A stretch of 64,000 nt of DNA from JBMOLL01 sp049325415. GTDB lineage: Bacteria; Bacteroidota; Bacteroidia; Bacteroidales; GCA-2748055. The position numbers and the translations under genes are program-made. Position 1 is the stretch's first letter; each line of letters opens with the position of its first letter. Below are positions 33,599 to 41,594 of the stretch, one piece after another. The stretch spans positions 1 through 64,000 of the forward strand of contig JBMOLL010000144.1 of NCBI GenBank assembly GCA_049325415.1. The letters are read 5' to 3'. The notes beneath the pieces are model-generated. The model had not been told where the DNA came from, made no database searches, and saw only the letters and a list, made by a program, of their open reading frames with translations.

Positions 33599-35107
33599 TC
33601 AGCCGGAGATATACTCTTCACCGGCATCTTCTCCGGGATTGTTCCTTTCTTCCTCGCTCAGCCGGCGGATCTTGTAATTGATCGAGGCAAAGAAGATGCT
33701 CACCATCGGGCTGATGATATTAAAGAAACAGTAGGGCAGGTATTCCATCGTACTGACGCCCAGCACCCGCGATTGGGTGGCACCACAGGTATTCCAGGGC
33801 ACAAGCACCGATGTGAGTGTGCCGCCGTCTTCCAGGGTCCGGCTCAGAACCTCGGGTTTCAGTCCCCGTTCCCTGTAGGTTTTGGCATACATCCTTCCGG
33901 GCACCAGGATCGAGATATACTGGTCGGAAGCCGTGATGTTAAAGAAGATACTGGTGGCGATGGTGGAGGCGACCAGGCTTCCCGTGGATCGGGCATATCT
34001 GATAAAAGAACTGGTGATCTTCACCAGCATCCCGGCCGATTCCATGGCACCGCCAAATATCATGGCCGACAGGATCAGCCAGATCGTGTTGAGCATCCCC
34101 CGCATCCCGCTTGTCGTGAGCAATTCATCAACTACAGGGTTGTTCGTGGTAATGGAGATATCCCCGTAAATAGCCCTCAAAACAGAGGTAAAGGCCGCCT
34201 TGAAGAATCCGGTCTCCTCACCGTTGATGGCCAGGCCCACTTCGCGAACCAGGTGGGGCTGGAACAGGAGGGCAAAGAGGCCGCCGATAAGCGATCCGAA
34301 AAGCAGCGAGGGCAGGGGAGGTACTTTTTTTATGATGATGAAGAGCAGAGCCCCGGGCACCAGCAGCAGGAAGGGAGAAATAAAGAATTTCGAACGGATG
34401 GCCTCCAGCACGGAACTGATATCCCCCGCATTGGCATGAACGGGATAGGTGAACCCGATCACCAGGAAGATCAGCAGTGTAAGCGACATGGCAGGTACCG
34501 TGGTGATCGTCATAAAACGGATGTGGGTGAACAGGTCGGTACCAGCCATGGCCGGAGCCAGGTTGGTGGTATCGGACAGGGGCGACATCTTATCCCCGAA
34601 ATAGGCCCCGGAGATCACGGCACCGGCCACCAGTCCGTCGTTGAAGCCCAGCGCGCGTCCCACCCCGATGAGCGCGATGCCGATGGTGGCCACGGTCGAC
34701 CAGGAACTGCCTGTGGCGAGGGAAACGATCCCGGTGATGACCACGGTGGCAAAGAGGAAAATGCTGGGGTGGAAGATCTTCAGCCCGTAATAGATCAGGG
34801 TGGGGACCACCCCGCTCAGGACCCAGGTACCGGCAAGGGAGCCGATGAGCAGCAGGATCAGGATCGAAGGCATGGCAACACTGATACTGTTCACCATGCT
34901 GCCCAGGATCTTATCCCATTTTACCCCAAGGATGATCGCGATGATCCCGGCAACAGCCGAAGCCAGGACCAGGGCCGTCTGGTTGGCCCCGTCGAGGGTG
35001 CCGTCGCCAAAATAAATTACATTCAGTGCCAGAAGACCGATCAGGGTCGCAATAGGAATAAATGCCTGGATCAGGCTGGGTTCACGTGCTGTTTTTTCCT
35101 CCATCAT
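33599..35107 (-). CDS. nhaC: NhaC-family Na(+)/H(+) antiporter
   Basis: A ~502-residue inner-membrane transporter with 11-12 hydrophobic helices. NhaC-type signatures are visible: LATGSSWSTVATIG, GAVISGAYFGDKMSPLSDTTNLAP, and the late AGMLVKI and VPWNTCGA segments. It exchanges sodium for protons (some relatives exchange malate/lactate), which would use or tune the sodium gradient made by the NQR complex. The frame extends to a GTG at 35152, but ATG 35107 starts the conserved protein. It ends three bases from the stop of the convergent E1 gene. Confidence 0.92.
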   Translation of the reverse strand: MMEEKTAREPSLIQAFIPIATLIGLLALNVIYFGDGTLDGANQTALVLASAVAGIIAIILGVKWDKILGSMVNSISVAMPSILILLLIGSLAGTWVLSGVVPTLIYYGLKIFHPSIFLFATVVITGIVSLATGSSWSTVATIGIALIGVGRALGFNDGLVAGAVISGAYFGDKMSPLSDTTNLAPAMAGTDLFTHIRFMTITTVPAMSLTLLIFLVIGFTYPVHANAGDISSVLEAIRSKFFISPFLLLVPGALLFIIIKKVPPLPSLLFGSLIGGLFALLFQPHLVREVGLAINGEETGFFKAAFTSVLRAIYGDISITTNNPVVDELLTTSGMRGMLNTIWLILSAMIFGGAMESAGMLVKITSSFIRYARSTGSLVASTIATSIFFNITASDQYISILVPGRMYAKTYRERGLKPEVLSRTLEDGGTLTSVLVPWNTCGATQSRVLGVSTMEYLPYCFFNIISPMVSIFFASINYKIRRLSEEERNNPGEDAGEEYISG

Positions 35108-35301
35108 TTGAAAATTGAACGGCAATATACTTTTTTTTTCGGGAGATGCCACGGGGAAAAGTCAGTGAAAAGCAAATAGAGACAAGTGATACCCTCCTTC
35201 GCTTCACTACGCCGGGTCGGAAGTAATGGGTAACGAGTAAGGAGTAATGAGTGACAGGTGACGCGCGCTAAGCGCTACGATCCCAAAGATCCCAAGGATT
35301 T

Positions 35302-35340
35302 CCCCGCCTCCCCCGCCTCCCCCGTTTCCCCCGCCTCCCC
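35302..35340. repeat. 9-bp C-rich tandem repeat
   Basis: CCCCGCCTC-type units repeat with a 9-bp step at 35302, 35311, 35320 (variant) and 35329. Preceded by GAGTAA/GAGTGA simple words and a GATCCCAA pair. The 377-bp gap 35108-35484 otherwise holds nothing recognisable. Confidence 0.8.
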
Positions 35341-35484
35341 TATACCACGTCGGGTCTTTTATCCGTTGATAATACAATAGAATAGAAATAAAGGTTCTGC
35401 CGGATAAGATGATGAAAAACATGAAACAGTCCCAGGTCACCTTACTTTACTTTCATCCGGTTTTATTTTATCTTGCATGGTATT

Positions 35485-36081
35485 ATGGGTGTTGAAGGAT
35501 TAAATATTGACTTTTTCACGGTGTCAGACGGGCAGATCCCCGACCGGGGAACCATCCTGATCTCGGAACCCTTCCTTACGGATGCCTATTTCAGGCGTTC
35601 CGTGGTTTATCTTACCGAGCACAGCAAGGATGGATCCATTGGCTTTGTTTTGAATAAGGCCCTGGAGATGAAGGTCAGCGATGTGATCGAGGATTTCCCC
35701 GATAGTGATTTCCTGGTGTCGGTAGGCGGACCTGTCAGCACGAATACCATCCATTATCTGCACACGATGGGCGACCTCATCCCCGGAAGCGTGCTTGTGA
35801 AGGACGGGATCTTCTGGGGAGGGGATTTTGAGGAGATCCGTAAACTTGCCGGGGAGAAAAGGATCAGGAAGAATGCGCTCCGGTTTTTCCTGGGTTACAG
35901 CGGCTGGTCGCCCGATCAGCTCGACAATGAAATGAAGGAAAACGCCTGGCTGGTGGGCCACATCCCGTCCAGCCTGATCATGGAGGCCAAAGACTCCGGT
36001 TTCTGGAGCAAAACACTCGAAAGGTTCAAGAACAAGTACCGGGCCTGGGCCAATTTCCCCGAAGATCCATCTTTTAACTGA
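35485..36081 (+). CDS. YqgE/AlgH family protein
   Basis: 198 residues matching the YqgE/AlgH family (PF02622), conserved cytoplasmic proteins of unclear function. Family features: GTILISEPFLTDAYFRRSVV, HSKDGSIGFVLNK, VGGPVSTNTIHYLH, RFFLGYSGWSPDQLDNEM and NAWLVG. A TTG lies upstream at 35473; ATG 35485 fits the conserved start. It overlaps the convergent HAD phosphatase by eight bases. Confidence 0.92.
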   Translation: MGVEGLNIDFFTVSDGQIPDRGTILISEPFLTDAYFRRSVVYLTEHSKDGSIGFVLNKALEMKVSDVIEDFPDSDFLVSVGGPVSTNTIHYLHTMGDLIPGSVLVKDGIFWGGDFEEIRKLAGEKRIRKNALRFFLGYSGWSPDQLDNEMKENAWLVGHIPSSLIMEAKDSGFWSKTLERFKNKYRAWANFPEDPSFN

Positions 36082-36583
36082 TCTTAGGCAGCACCTGTCC
36101 GAGGTCGCTGTTCGCCTCAATGAGCAGGGTTTTTACTCCGGCAGCGCGCCCGGCGGCCATGTCGCTTTCCTTATCCCCGATAAACCACGAATGTTCGGGA
36201 TCGATCCCGTACCTGGCCATGGCTTTTTCCAGCATGAGGGGTTCAGGCTTGCGGCACAGGCATTTTTCAATGGTGTGATGATGCGGACAGTAATAAATAT
36301 CGGTGATCTTCACCTGCTGTGCCGCCAGCCTGCCGAGCAGCGCGGCATGAAAACGGTCGGTGTCTCCGCTTGTGTATTCCCCGCGGGCTATACCGCCCTG
36401 GTTGGTGATAATGATAAGCAGGTAACCCTTTTCCGACAGGATCCTCAGGGTCTCAATAACGCCGGGATTGATCCTGAGGTCTTCCACGCGGTGGAGGTAG
36501 TAATGCCCGGTATCGTCGTTGATCACGCCGTCGCGGTCGAGAAACACCGCTTTGTTGGGCCGGTCTGTACCAGGGGTTTTCAT
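36074..36583 (-). CDS. gmhB: HAD phosphatase, D-glycero-D-manno-heptose 1,7-bisphosphate phosphatase type
   Basis: 169-residue HAD-IIIA phosphatase. Catalytic Asp pair D16/D18 lies in FLDRDGVIN, with IITNQGGIARG and the late FIGDKESDMAAGR. The zinc loop typical of GmhB/HisB-N is complete: C99, H101, C108, C110. GmhB removes the C7 phosphate in ADP-heptose synthesis for lipopolysaccharide; histidinol-phosphatase activity is the alternative, as sequence separates the two poorly. It overlaps the upstream rhomboid gene by four bases, the last gene of an amn-holA-rhomboid-gmhB operon. Confidence 0.85.
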   Translation of the reverse strand: MKTPGTDRPNKAVFLDRDGVINDDTGHYYLHRVEDLRINPGVIETLRILSEKGYLLIIITNQGGIARGEYTSGDTDRFHAALLGRLAAQQVKITDIYYCPHHHTIEKCLCRKPEPLMLEKAMARYGIDPEHSWFIGDKESDMAAGRAAGVKTLLIEANSDLGQVLPKIS

Positions 36584-37197
36584 CGGTGCGTCAGGTTTTC
36601 AATGAACAGTCGCAGTAATCCGGGATCCAGCAGGAGGGGGTAGATGAGTCCGAAAAGGGCTCCCCACAGGTGGGCGTCATGATTGATGTTATCCTGTTTC
36701 CTCCGGCCCATGAAGGTGGAATAAACCAGGTAAAGTACCCCGAAAATGATCCCGGGTACAGGCAGCACGGCATAGAAATAAATCTTTTGCAGGGGGGAGA
36801 AAAAGATGTGGGTAAACACCACGGCCGATACCGCTCCGGAGGCTCCCACGGCGCTGTAACCTGCATCGTCACGGTACTTGATGATGGTGGAAGCCGAAGA
36901 AACGATTATGGCGGAAAAATAGAGCAGTGAAAAGCTGAGGGCCGATGAATGGATGACCCCCTGGTGCTCCAGCTGGTCAAAAATTCCCTCGATCCCTGTG
37001 CCAAAGGAGTAAAGGACCAGCATGTTCACAATCAAATGAACATAATCGGCATGCAGGAAAGCATGGGTCAGCGAGCGGTAGTATTCCCTGTGGTGCACGG
37101 TGCGGTAGGCCGACAGGTCAAACAGCTCAAGGAGGTGTTTCCACCGGAAAGCCACCAGCGACACAACACTTGTGAAAATAACGATCAGAAGGGTCAT
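36580..37197 (-). CDS. Rhomboid-family intramembrane serine protease
   Basis: 205-residue membrane protein with six to seven helices. The catalytic dyad is present: S120 in GASGAVSA and H176 in HDAHLWGALFG; the oxyanion-hole pair H54...N58 lies in HLIVNM. It would cleave transmembrane substrates in the inner membrane. Gene order puts it two bases after holA, in a four-gene operon; the link to DNA polymerase III is probably only positional. Confidence 0.93.
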   Translation of the reverse strand: MTLLIVIFTSVVSLVAFRWKHLLELFDLSAYRTVHHREYYRSLTHAFLHADYVHLIVNMLVLYSFGTGIEGIFDQLEHQGVIHSSALSFSLLYFSAIIVSSASTIIKYRDDAGYSAVGASGAVSAVVFTHIFFSPLQKIYFYAVLPVPGIIFGVLYLVYSTFMGRRKQDNINHDAHLWGALFGLIYPLLLDPGLLRLFIENLTHR

Positions 37198-37199
37198 GC

Positions 37200-38201
37200 T
37201 CAGTGCAGGATTTTAAAGACAAGTTCCTTCAGCAGGTCGCCGGCTTCCTGTGCCGCGCCATCGTAGCCTTTCGATTTCAGGTCGTATTCGCGAAGCAGGG
37301 CGATGATCTCCACCAGTTTTTTTGCAGGGTAATTCCGCGCAGCTTCCACATAATCGGCAACAAAAAACGGGTTCACCTTGAGGACCGCGGCAATATTCTG
37401 CTTCGACTTGTCTTCCGTGTAGTAATAGATCAGCAGTTTGGAGAAGAAAAAGTACAGGGAGGAGATGGTCTGCGAGATATGGTTGTTCTTCTGATTCTGA
37501 CCAAAATAGTTGATAATCCGGTTGGCCGTCAGCACATCCTTCTTCCCCAGTGCCTTCTGCAGCTCAAACTGGTTGAATTCCTTGCTGATCCCTATGATCC
37601 TTTCCACGTGAGCCGGTGTAATCGACTTTTCATTGGCGTCGAGGGAGATGATCAGCTTCTCCAGTTCATTCACGATCTTTGAGAGATCGCTGCCAAGGAA
37701 CTCGGCAACCAGGGCAGCAGCTTTGGGCTGTATCGTATATTTTTTTGCCGCTACATAGGCGTTGATCCAGCCGGGGATCTTGTCGTCGTAAAGCTTCTTC
37801 GACTCGAAGTAGACGGCTTTTTCCTGCAGGAGCTTAAATACTTTCTTTCTTTTGTCGGGCGACTTATACTTGTAATTCAGTACCAGGACGGTCGATTTGA
37901 GCGGATGCTCCACGTAGTGGATCAGATCTTCAAACTGTCCCATTTCCTGGGCTTCCTTCACGATCACGACCTGGTGGTTCGCCATCATCGGGAAGCGTTT
38001 GGCGTGGTTCATCACGGCCCCGGCGTTTACGTCTTTTCCGTAGATGATGGTCAGATTAAAGGCTTTCTCGGCTTCACTGAGCAGGTTGGCGGCAATGTAA
38101 TCGGTGATCAGGTCAATATAATAAGGCTCGTCTCCCGTAAGAAAATAGATGGGGTGATAGATCCTGTTTTTCAGGTCGGCAATGATGTTTTCAAAGGTCA
38201 T
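37200..38201 (-). CDS. holA: DNA polymerase III subunit delta
   Basis: 333-residue clamp-loader subunit that opens the beta clamp. Features: YFLTGDEPYYIDLI (start of the AAA-like domain I), FPMMANHQVVIVKEAQ, LVLNYKYKSPDKRKKVFKLL and, in domain III, FELQKALGKKDVLTANRII. The length matches the family. It is second in the operon, five bases after amn and two before the rhomboid gene. Confidence 0.93.
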   Translation of the reverse strand: MTFENIIADLKNRIYHPIYFLTGDEPYYIDLITDYIAANLLSEAEKAFNLTIIYGKDVNAGAVMNHAKRFPMMANHQVVIVKEAQEMGQFEDLIHYVEHPLKSTVLVLNYKYKSPDKRKKVFKLLQEKAVYFESKKLYDDKIPGWINAYVAAKKYTIQPKAAALVAEFLGSDLSKIVNELEKLIISLDANEKSITPAHVERIIGISKEFNQFELQKALGKKDVLTANRIINYFGQNQKNNHISQTISSLYFFFSKLLIYYYTEDKSKQNIAAVLKVNPFFVADYVEAARNYPAKKLVEIIALLREYDLKSKGYDGAAQEAGDLLKELVFKILH

Positions 38202-38206
38202 CCGTT

Positions 38207-38980
38207 TTATTCGAATTTCAGGTGTTTGACTGATTCCCCGTGATCCATGATCTCGTGCAGGGAGGCGATCCCGATCTCGAGGTGCATCTCGGCATATTGT
38301 TTGGTGACCATTTTATCGCTTTTCTCTGTTTTTATACCGGATGAGATCATCGGCTGATCTGAAACCAGCAGCAGGGCCCCGGAGGGGATCCCGTTGGCAA
38401 AACCCACGGTAAACAGCGTGGCGGTTTCCATATCGATCGCCATGCTGCGGGTCATCCGCAGGTAGGATTTAAAATCCTCATCATGTTCCCATACCCTGCG
38501 GTTCGTGGTGAAAACCGTACCGGTCCAGTAGTCGCGGCCCAGGTTCCTGATCGTTGATGAAACAGCACGCTGCAGGTTGAATGCCGGGAGGGCCGGGACT
38601 TCAGGCGGGAAATAGTCGTCGGAGGTACCGTCGCCCCTGATGGCGGCAATGGGCAGGATGAGATCGCCTAGTTCATTCTTTTTCTTCAGACCGCCACATT
38701 TCCCCAGGAACAGCACAGCCTTCGGCGATACGGCGGCCAGCAGGTCCATGATGGTCGCGGCATTCGCGCTTCCCATCCCGAAATTGATCATCGTGATCCC
38801 GTTGCCGTTGGCACAGGGCATGGCCACATTCCGGTCGACTATCGTGGTGTTGTGCTTTGCAGCAAACATTTCCAGGTAGTTATTGAAGTTGGTGAGCAGG
38901 ATGTATTCCCCGAAGTTATCCAGGGGATTGGCAGTATATCTTGGTAACCAGTTGTCAATGATCTCCTTCTTTGTTTTCAT
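38207..38980 (-). CDS. amn: AMP nucleosidase / purine nucleoside phosphorylase-fold enzyme
   Basis: 257 residues of the PNP/UDP phosphorylase fold, annotated in Bacteroidota as AMP nucleosidase, which hydrolyses AMP to adenine and ribose 5-phosphate. Visible motifs: NFGMGSANAATIMD, VLFLGKCGGL, RGDGTSDDYFPPEVPA and the active-site MAIDMETATLFTVGF. This is shorter than the E. coli enzyme (~480) because it lacks the N-terminal regulatory domain. First gene of the operon and divergent from the HsdR-N protein, 59 bp away. Confidence 0.88.
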   Translation of the reverse strand: MKTKKEIIDNWLPRYTANPLDNFGEYILLTNFNNYLEMFAAKHNTTIVDRNVAMPCANGNGITMINFGMGSANAATIMDLLAAVSPKAVLFLGKCGGLKKKNELGDLILPIAAIRGDGTSDDYFPPEVPALPAFNLQRAVSSTIRNLGRDYWTGTVFTTNRRVWEHDEDFKSYLRMTRSMAIDMETATLFTVGFANGIPSGALLLVSDQPMISSGIKTEKSDKMVTKQYAEMHLEIGIASLHEIMDHGESVKHLKFE

Positions 38981-39039
38981 ATCCTAATGGATTAAATTAG
39001 CGGCGGATTCGTAATCCAACGGTAAATATACAAGCATTT

Positions 39040-39495
39040 ATGCAAAATCTGAATTTACCCCCTTATGATTTCCGGCACAGTGAGGACGGGGAGGGGCGGA
39101 GTACCATCTTCGATCCTTTCAGGAAGAAGTATGTCGTGTTGACACCGGAGGAGTGGGTGCGACAGAATTTTGCACGGTACCTGACCGATGAACTTGCCTA
39201 TCCTGCTTCCCGCATGATGACCGAGGTGTCCCTGAAACTGAACCGTATGTCGAAGCGAAGCGATATAGTCGTTTACGGCAGGACCGGTGAGCCCGTTCTG
39301 CTTGTGGAATGCAAGGCTCCGGAAGTGAAGATCACGGGTGCCACTTTCGACCAGGCTGCACGTTACAACATGGTATTCAGGGTGTCCTGGCTGGTTATCA
39401 CCAATGGCCTGCAACACTATTGCTGTTTTGTGGATTTCGAACGGCAGAAGGTGGAGTTCAGGGAGAGCATCCCCGTTTTCAGTATGCTGGATTGA
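39040..39495 (+). CDS. Stand-alone type I restriction HsdR N-terminal domain protein
   Basis: 151 residues equivalent to the PD-(D/E)xK nuclease domain at the N-terminus of HsdR subunits. Active-site residues appear as D75 (KRSDIVVYG) and E90-x-K92 (LLVECKAP), and a later Gln is in FDQAARYN. There is no helicase domain and no methylase or specificity gene nearby, so it is not a restriction system. Similar small proteins are conserved in Bacteroidota beside holA; the biological role is not known to me. Its 3' end overlaps the convergent acetyltransferase by 17 bases. Confidence 0.85.
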   Translation: MQNLNLPPYDFRHSEDGEGRSTIFDPFRKKYVVLTPEEWVRQNFARYLTDELAYPASRMMTEVSLKLNRMSKRSDIVVYGRTGEPVLLVECKAPEVKITGATFDQAARYNMVFRVSWLVITNGLQHYCCFVDFERQKVEFRESIPVFSMLD

Positions 39496-40012
39496 TCAGC
39501 TGGAAGATCAGCTCATCTTCAAAACAATCGCCTTTCCAGAGCCAGTCCTTTTTTTGCCCCGTTTGTACAAAGCCGGCCTTCCGGAAAAGATTCAGACTGT
39601 CGCTGTTAGCAGGAGTGATATTCGCATAGAGCTGGTGCAGTTTCAGGATCTCAAAAGCATAGGCGATAAGGGTTTCGAGTGCCTGGGCGGCATAGCCTTT
39701 TTTCCGGTCATTTTCCCCGGCAATGAGGATGCCCAGCCCGGCCCTGCGGTTAAAGGGGTCGTAATCGAAAAGGTCGATGGCGCCGATGATCCTGTTTTCT
39801 TTGTTCAGTCCGATCATCAAACGAAGTTGCCGGGTTTCGAAGATATCCTTCGCGGCCTGTTCCAGGTATAGTTTCAACTGGTAACGGGAGAGCGGTACGA
39901 GCGACTGTGATACGAACCAGATAGCCGGGTTATTCTCCCAGTGGTAAAGAATTTCCAGATCCTCGGGCTCAGGGGATCGCAGCGTAATGTCCTTGTTGCT
40001 CAGTGTGATCAA
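39479..40012 (-). CDS. GNAT-family N-acetyltransferase (RimJ/SpeG-like)
   Basis: 177 residues with the GNAT fold: ITLRSPEPEDLEILYHWENN at the N-terminus, the acetyl-CoA loop region GENDRKKGYAAQALETLIAY and ANITPANSDSLNLFRKAGF. Acetylates a small amine or protein N-terminus; the substrate cannot be predicted. The start is a TTG two bases after the stop of the upstream TPR/PD40 gene; no better in-frame ATG is close. Co-transcription with that gene is likely. Confidence 0.85.
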   Translation of the reverse strand: MITLSNKDITLRSPEPEDLEILYHWENNPAIWFVSQSLVPLSRYQLKLYLEQAAKDIFETRQLRLMIGLNKENRIIGAIDLFDYDPFNRRAGLGILIAGENDRKKGYAAQALETLIAYAFEILKLHQLYANITPANSDSLNLFRKAGFVQTGQKKDWLWKGDCFEDELIFQLINPAY

Positions 40013-40014
40013 AA

Positions 40015-41463
40015 CTATTCTTCCTTCGAATAAACAACCGAATACCGGGAACCATTTTCTGAAACAACCGTGATCACGTCCTTTACCGCATCGTAGCGCA
40101 GGGTGATCTTTTCCCCATCATCCCCGGTAAGCTCAATGGTAAAGTCCTCGTCGCTGAGACGGGAGAGCGATTTGGCAATCAGGTTCTTGAAGGGGACAAT
40201 CTCGATCATCCACAGATCTTCATTGCCGATGCCTTCGTTGGTATACCGGGAATAGAGTCCGCTGATACCGTCCTTAAGGGGCACAAAACCGGTATTATCG
40301 CCGGTTGTGTTGATCGGGAAACCGATATTTACCGGCAGCGACATGCTTCGGTCGGCATTGACCCGGCTGTAGAACACATCGTACCCACCCATGTTATAAT
40401 GTCCTTTGGATGAGAAGTACAGGGTCTGATCATCAGGTGACAGGTACGGATAGGATTCATCGTTTTCGGTGTTGACCGGTTCTCCGAAGGGAATGGGTTT
40501 GCCCCAGGTGCCGTCGGGCTGGTGCATACTGTAGAACAGATCCAGTCCGCCGAGCGATCCGGGCCTGTCGCTAGAAAGCAGCAGGGTTGTTCCGTCGGCG
40601 GAGACCGAGGCAAAATCTTCTGTGTAATTTGAGTTTACTTCTCCGCTAAGCGGGACAGCCGTACTCCAGAGTGAACCGTCGAAGCGGCTGTAATAGATAT
40701 CACTGTCAATGGTTCCGCGCCTGATCAGGTAAAGCTCTGTCCCGTCGGCAGAGAGCCCGGTGGGGAACAGGTCGCCGTCGGAACCTATCTGGGAGGTGAT
40801 ATTCACCGGCTCGATCCATTTCCCGTCCCGCTTTATGCTCATCATGATGGCTTCGTAGAATTTCTGGCTGTTCACCCAGACCATGACCTTCTCGTTGGCA
40901 GATATTACGCCGCTGTAATCGTCCTGCGGACTGTTGATCGGTTCTTCCAGGCACCAGGCGGTGATCTCCACCGGTGCATCTTTGATGATTTTGGCTCTCT
41001 CAACAGCCTTCACCTCATTTTCAACGATCTTGACGTTGTAGTGCTTTTCAAAATTCCGGAGGTTACGGAAGGCGTTGTAGGCTTCCAGGGCTTTGTCCAG
41101 CTGATTGTCGATCCGGTACGCATTTCCCAGGTAAAACCAGGTATACTGGGGTGCTTCTTTCGATTCAAAAGTGGTTTTCCTGTGATTCGGGGCGATATAG
41201 TTAACCGCCTCTTCCAGCATAGGAATGGCCTGGTCTTCCTGTCCGGGAATATTGAGATACGACATGCCCAGCATGTACAGCACATTTCCGTTGCCGGGTT
41301 CTTCTTTCAGGACCTGCCTGAAGAGATAGGCTGCTTCCTCGTATTCCTCCCGGTAAAAGAAATACTCACCATCGTCGTACAGTTCTTCGGGTGTCTCCTC
41401 CTGTGCCAGGAGAGGGAGACCTGTCAGGAAGAAAAACAGCGTAAGTATCGTATATCTTCTCAT
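40015..41463 (-). CDS. TPR / PD40 beta-propeller envelope protein (short form)
   Basis: 482 residues: signal peptide (1-20, ending LLAQ), TPR-like helices (~28-150: YDDGEYFFYREEYEEAAYLF, GNAYRIDNQLDKALEAY) and a PD40/WD40-like propeller (~170-420) with blade motifs such as SYPYLSPDDQTLYFSSKGH and GGYDVFYS. It ends with a short ~70-residue beta-rich tail rather than an OmpA domain. First family member of three consecutive related genes on this strand. The architecture recalls the N-terminal part of PorE, a T9SS-associated periplasmic protein. Confidence 0.86.
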   Translation of the reverse strand: MRRYTILTLFFFLTGLPLLAQEETPEELYDDGEYFFYREEYEEAAYLFRQVLKEEPGNGNVLYMLGMSYLNIPGQEDQAIPMLEEAVNYIAPNHRKTTFESKEAPQYTWFYLGNAYRIDNQLDKALEAYNAFRNLRNFEKHYNVKIVENEVKAVERAKIIKDAPVEITAWCLEEPINSPQDDYSGVISANEKVMVWVNSQKFYEAIMMSIKRDGKWIEPVNITSQIGSDGDLFPTGLSADGTELYLIRRGTIDSDIYYSRFDGSLWSTAVPLSGEVNSNYTEDFASVSADGTTLLLSSDRPGSLGGLDLFYSMHQPDGTWGKPIPFGEPVNTENDESYPYLSPDDQTLYFSSKGHYNMGGYDVFYSRVNADRSMSLPVNIGFPINTTGDNTGFVPLKDGISGLYSRYTNEGIGNEDLWMIEIVPFKNLIAKSLSRLSDEDFTIELTGDDGEKITLRYDAVKDVITVVSENGSRYSVVYSKEE

Positions 41464-41549
41464 GACTTGTTTTTAACTGATACAATTTAGTAAAAATAGT
41501 TAAAAACCAGCAAAAGACAGCTTATCTGTTCTCAACAGCAAGGAACAGC

Positions 41550-41571
41550 CATCTTTCATTGTGGAAAGATG
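41550..41571 (-). other. Short hairpin between the short and OmpA-bearing TPR/PD40 genes
   Basis: CATCTTTC (41550-41557) pairs with GAAAGATG (41564-41571) around a six-base loop, 23 bp beyond the stop of the gene ending at 41595. No T-run follows on the minus strand; possibly a weak terminator or mRNA-end stabiliser. Confidence 0.35.
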
Positions 41572-41594
41572 ATCGGGAGAATACGGGAGTTTGT

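Noticed and set aside
39040..39495. Type I restriction-modification system
   Set aside because: Only the HsdR N-terminal nuclease domain is present; there is no helicase, methylase or specificity subunit in the window.
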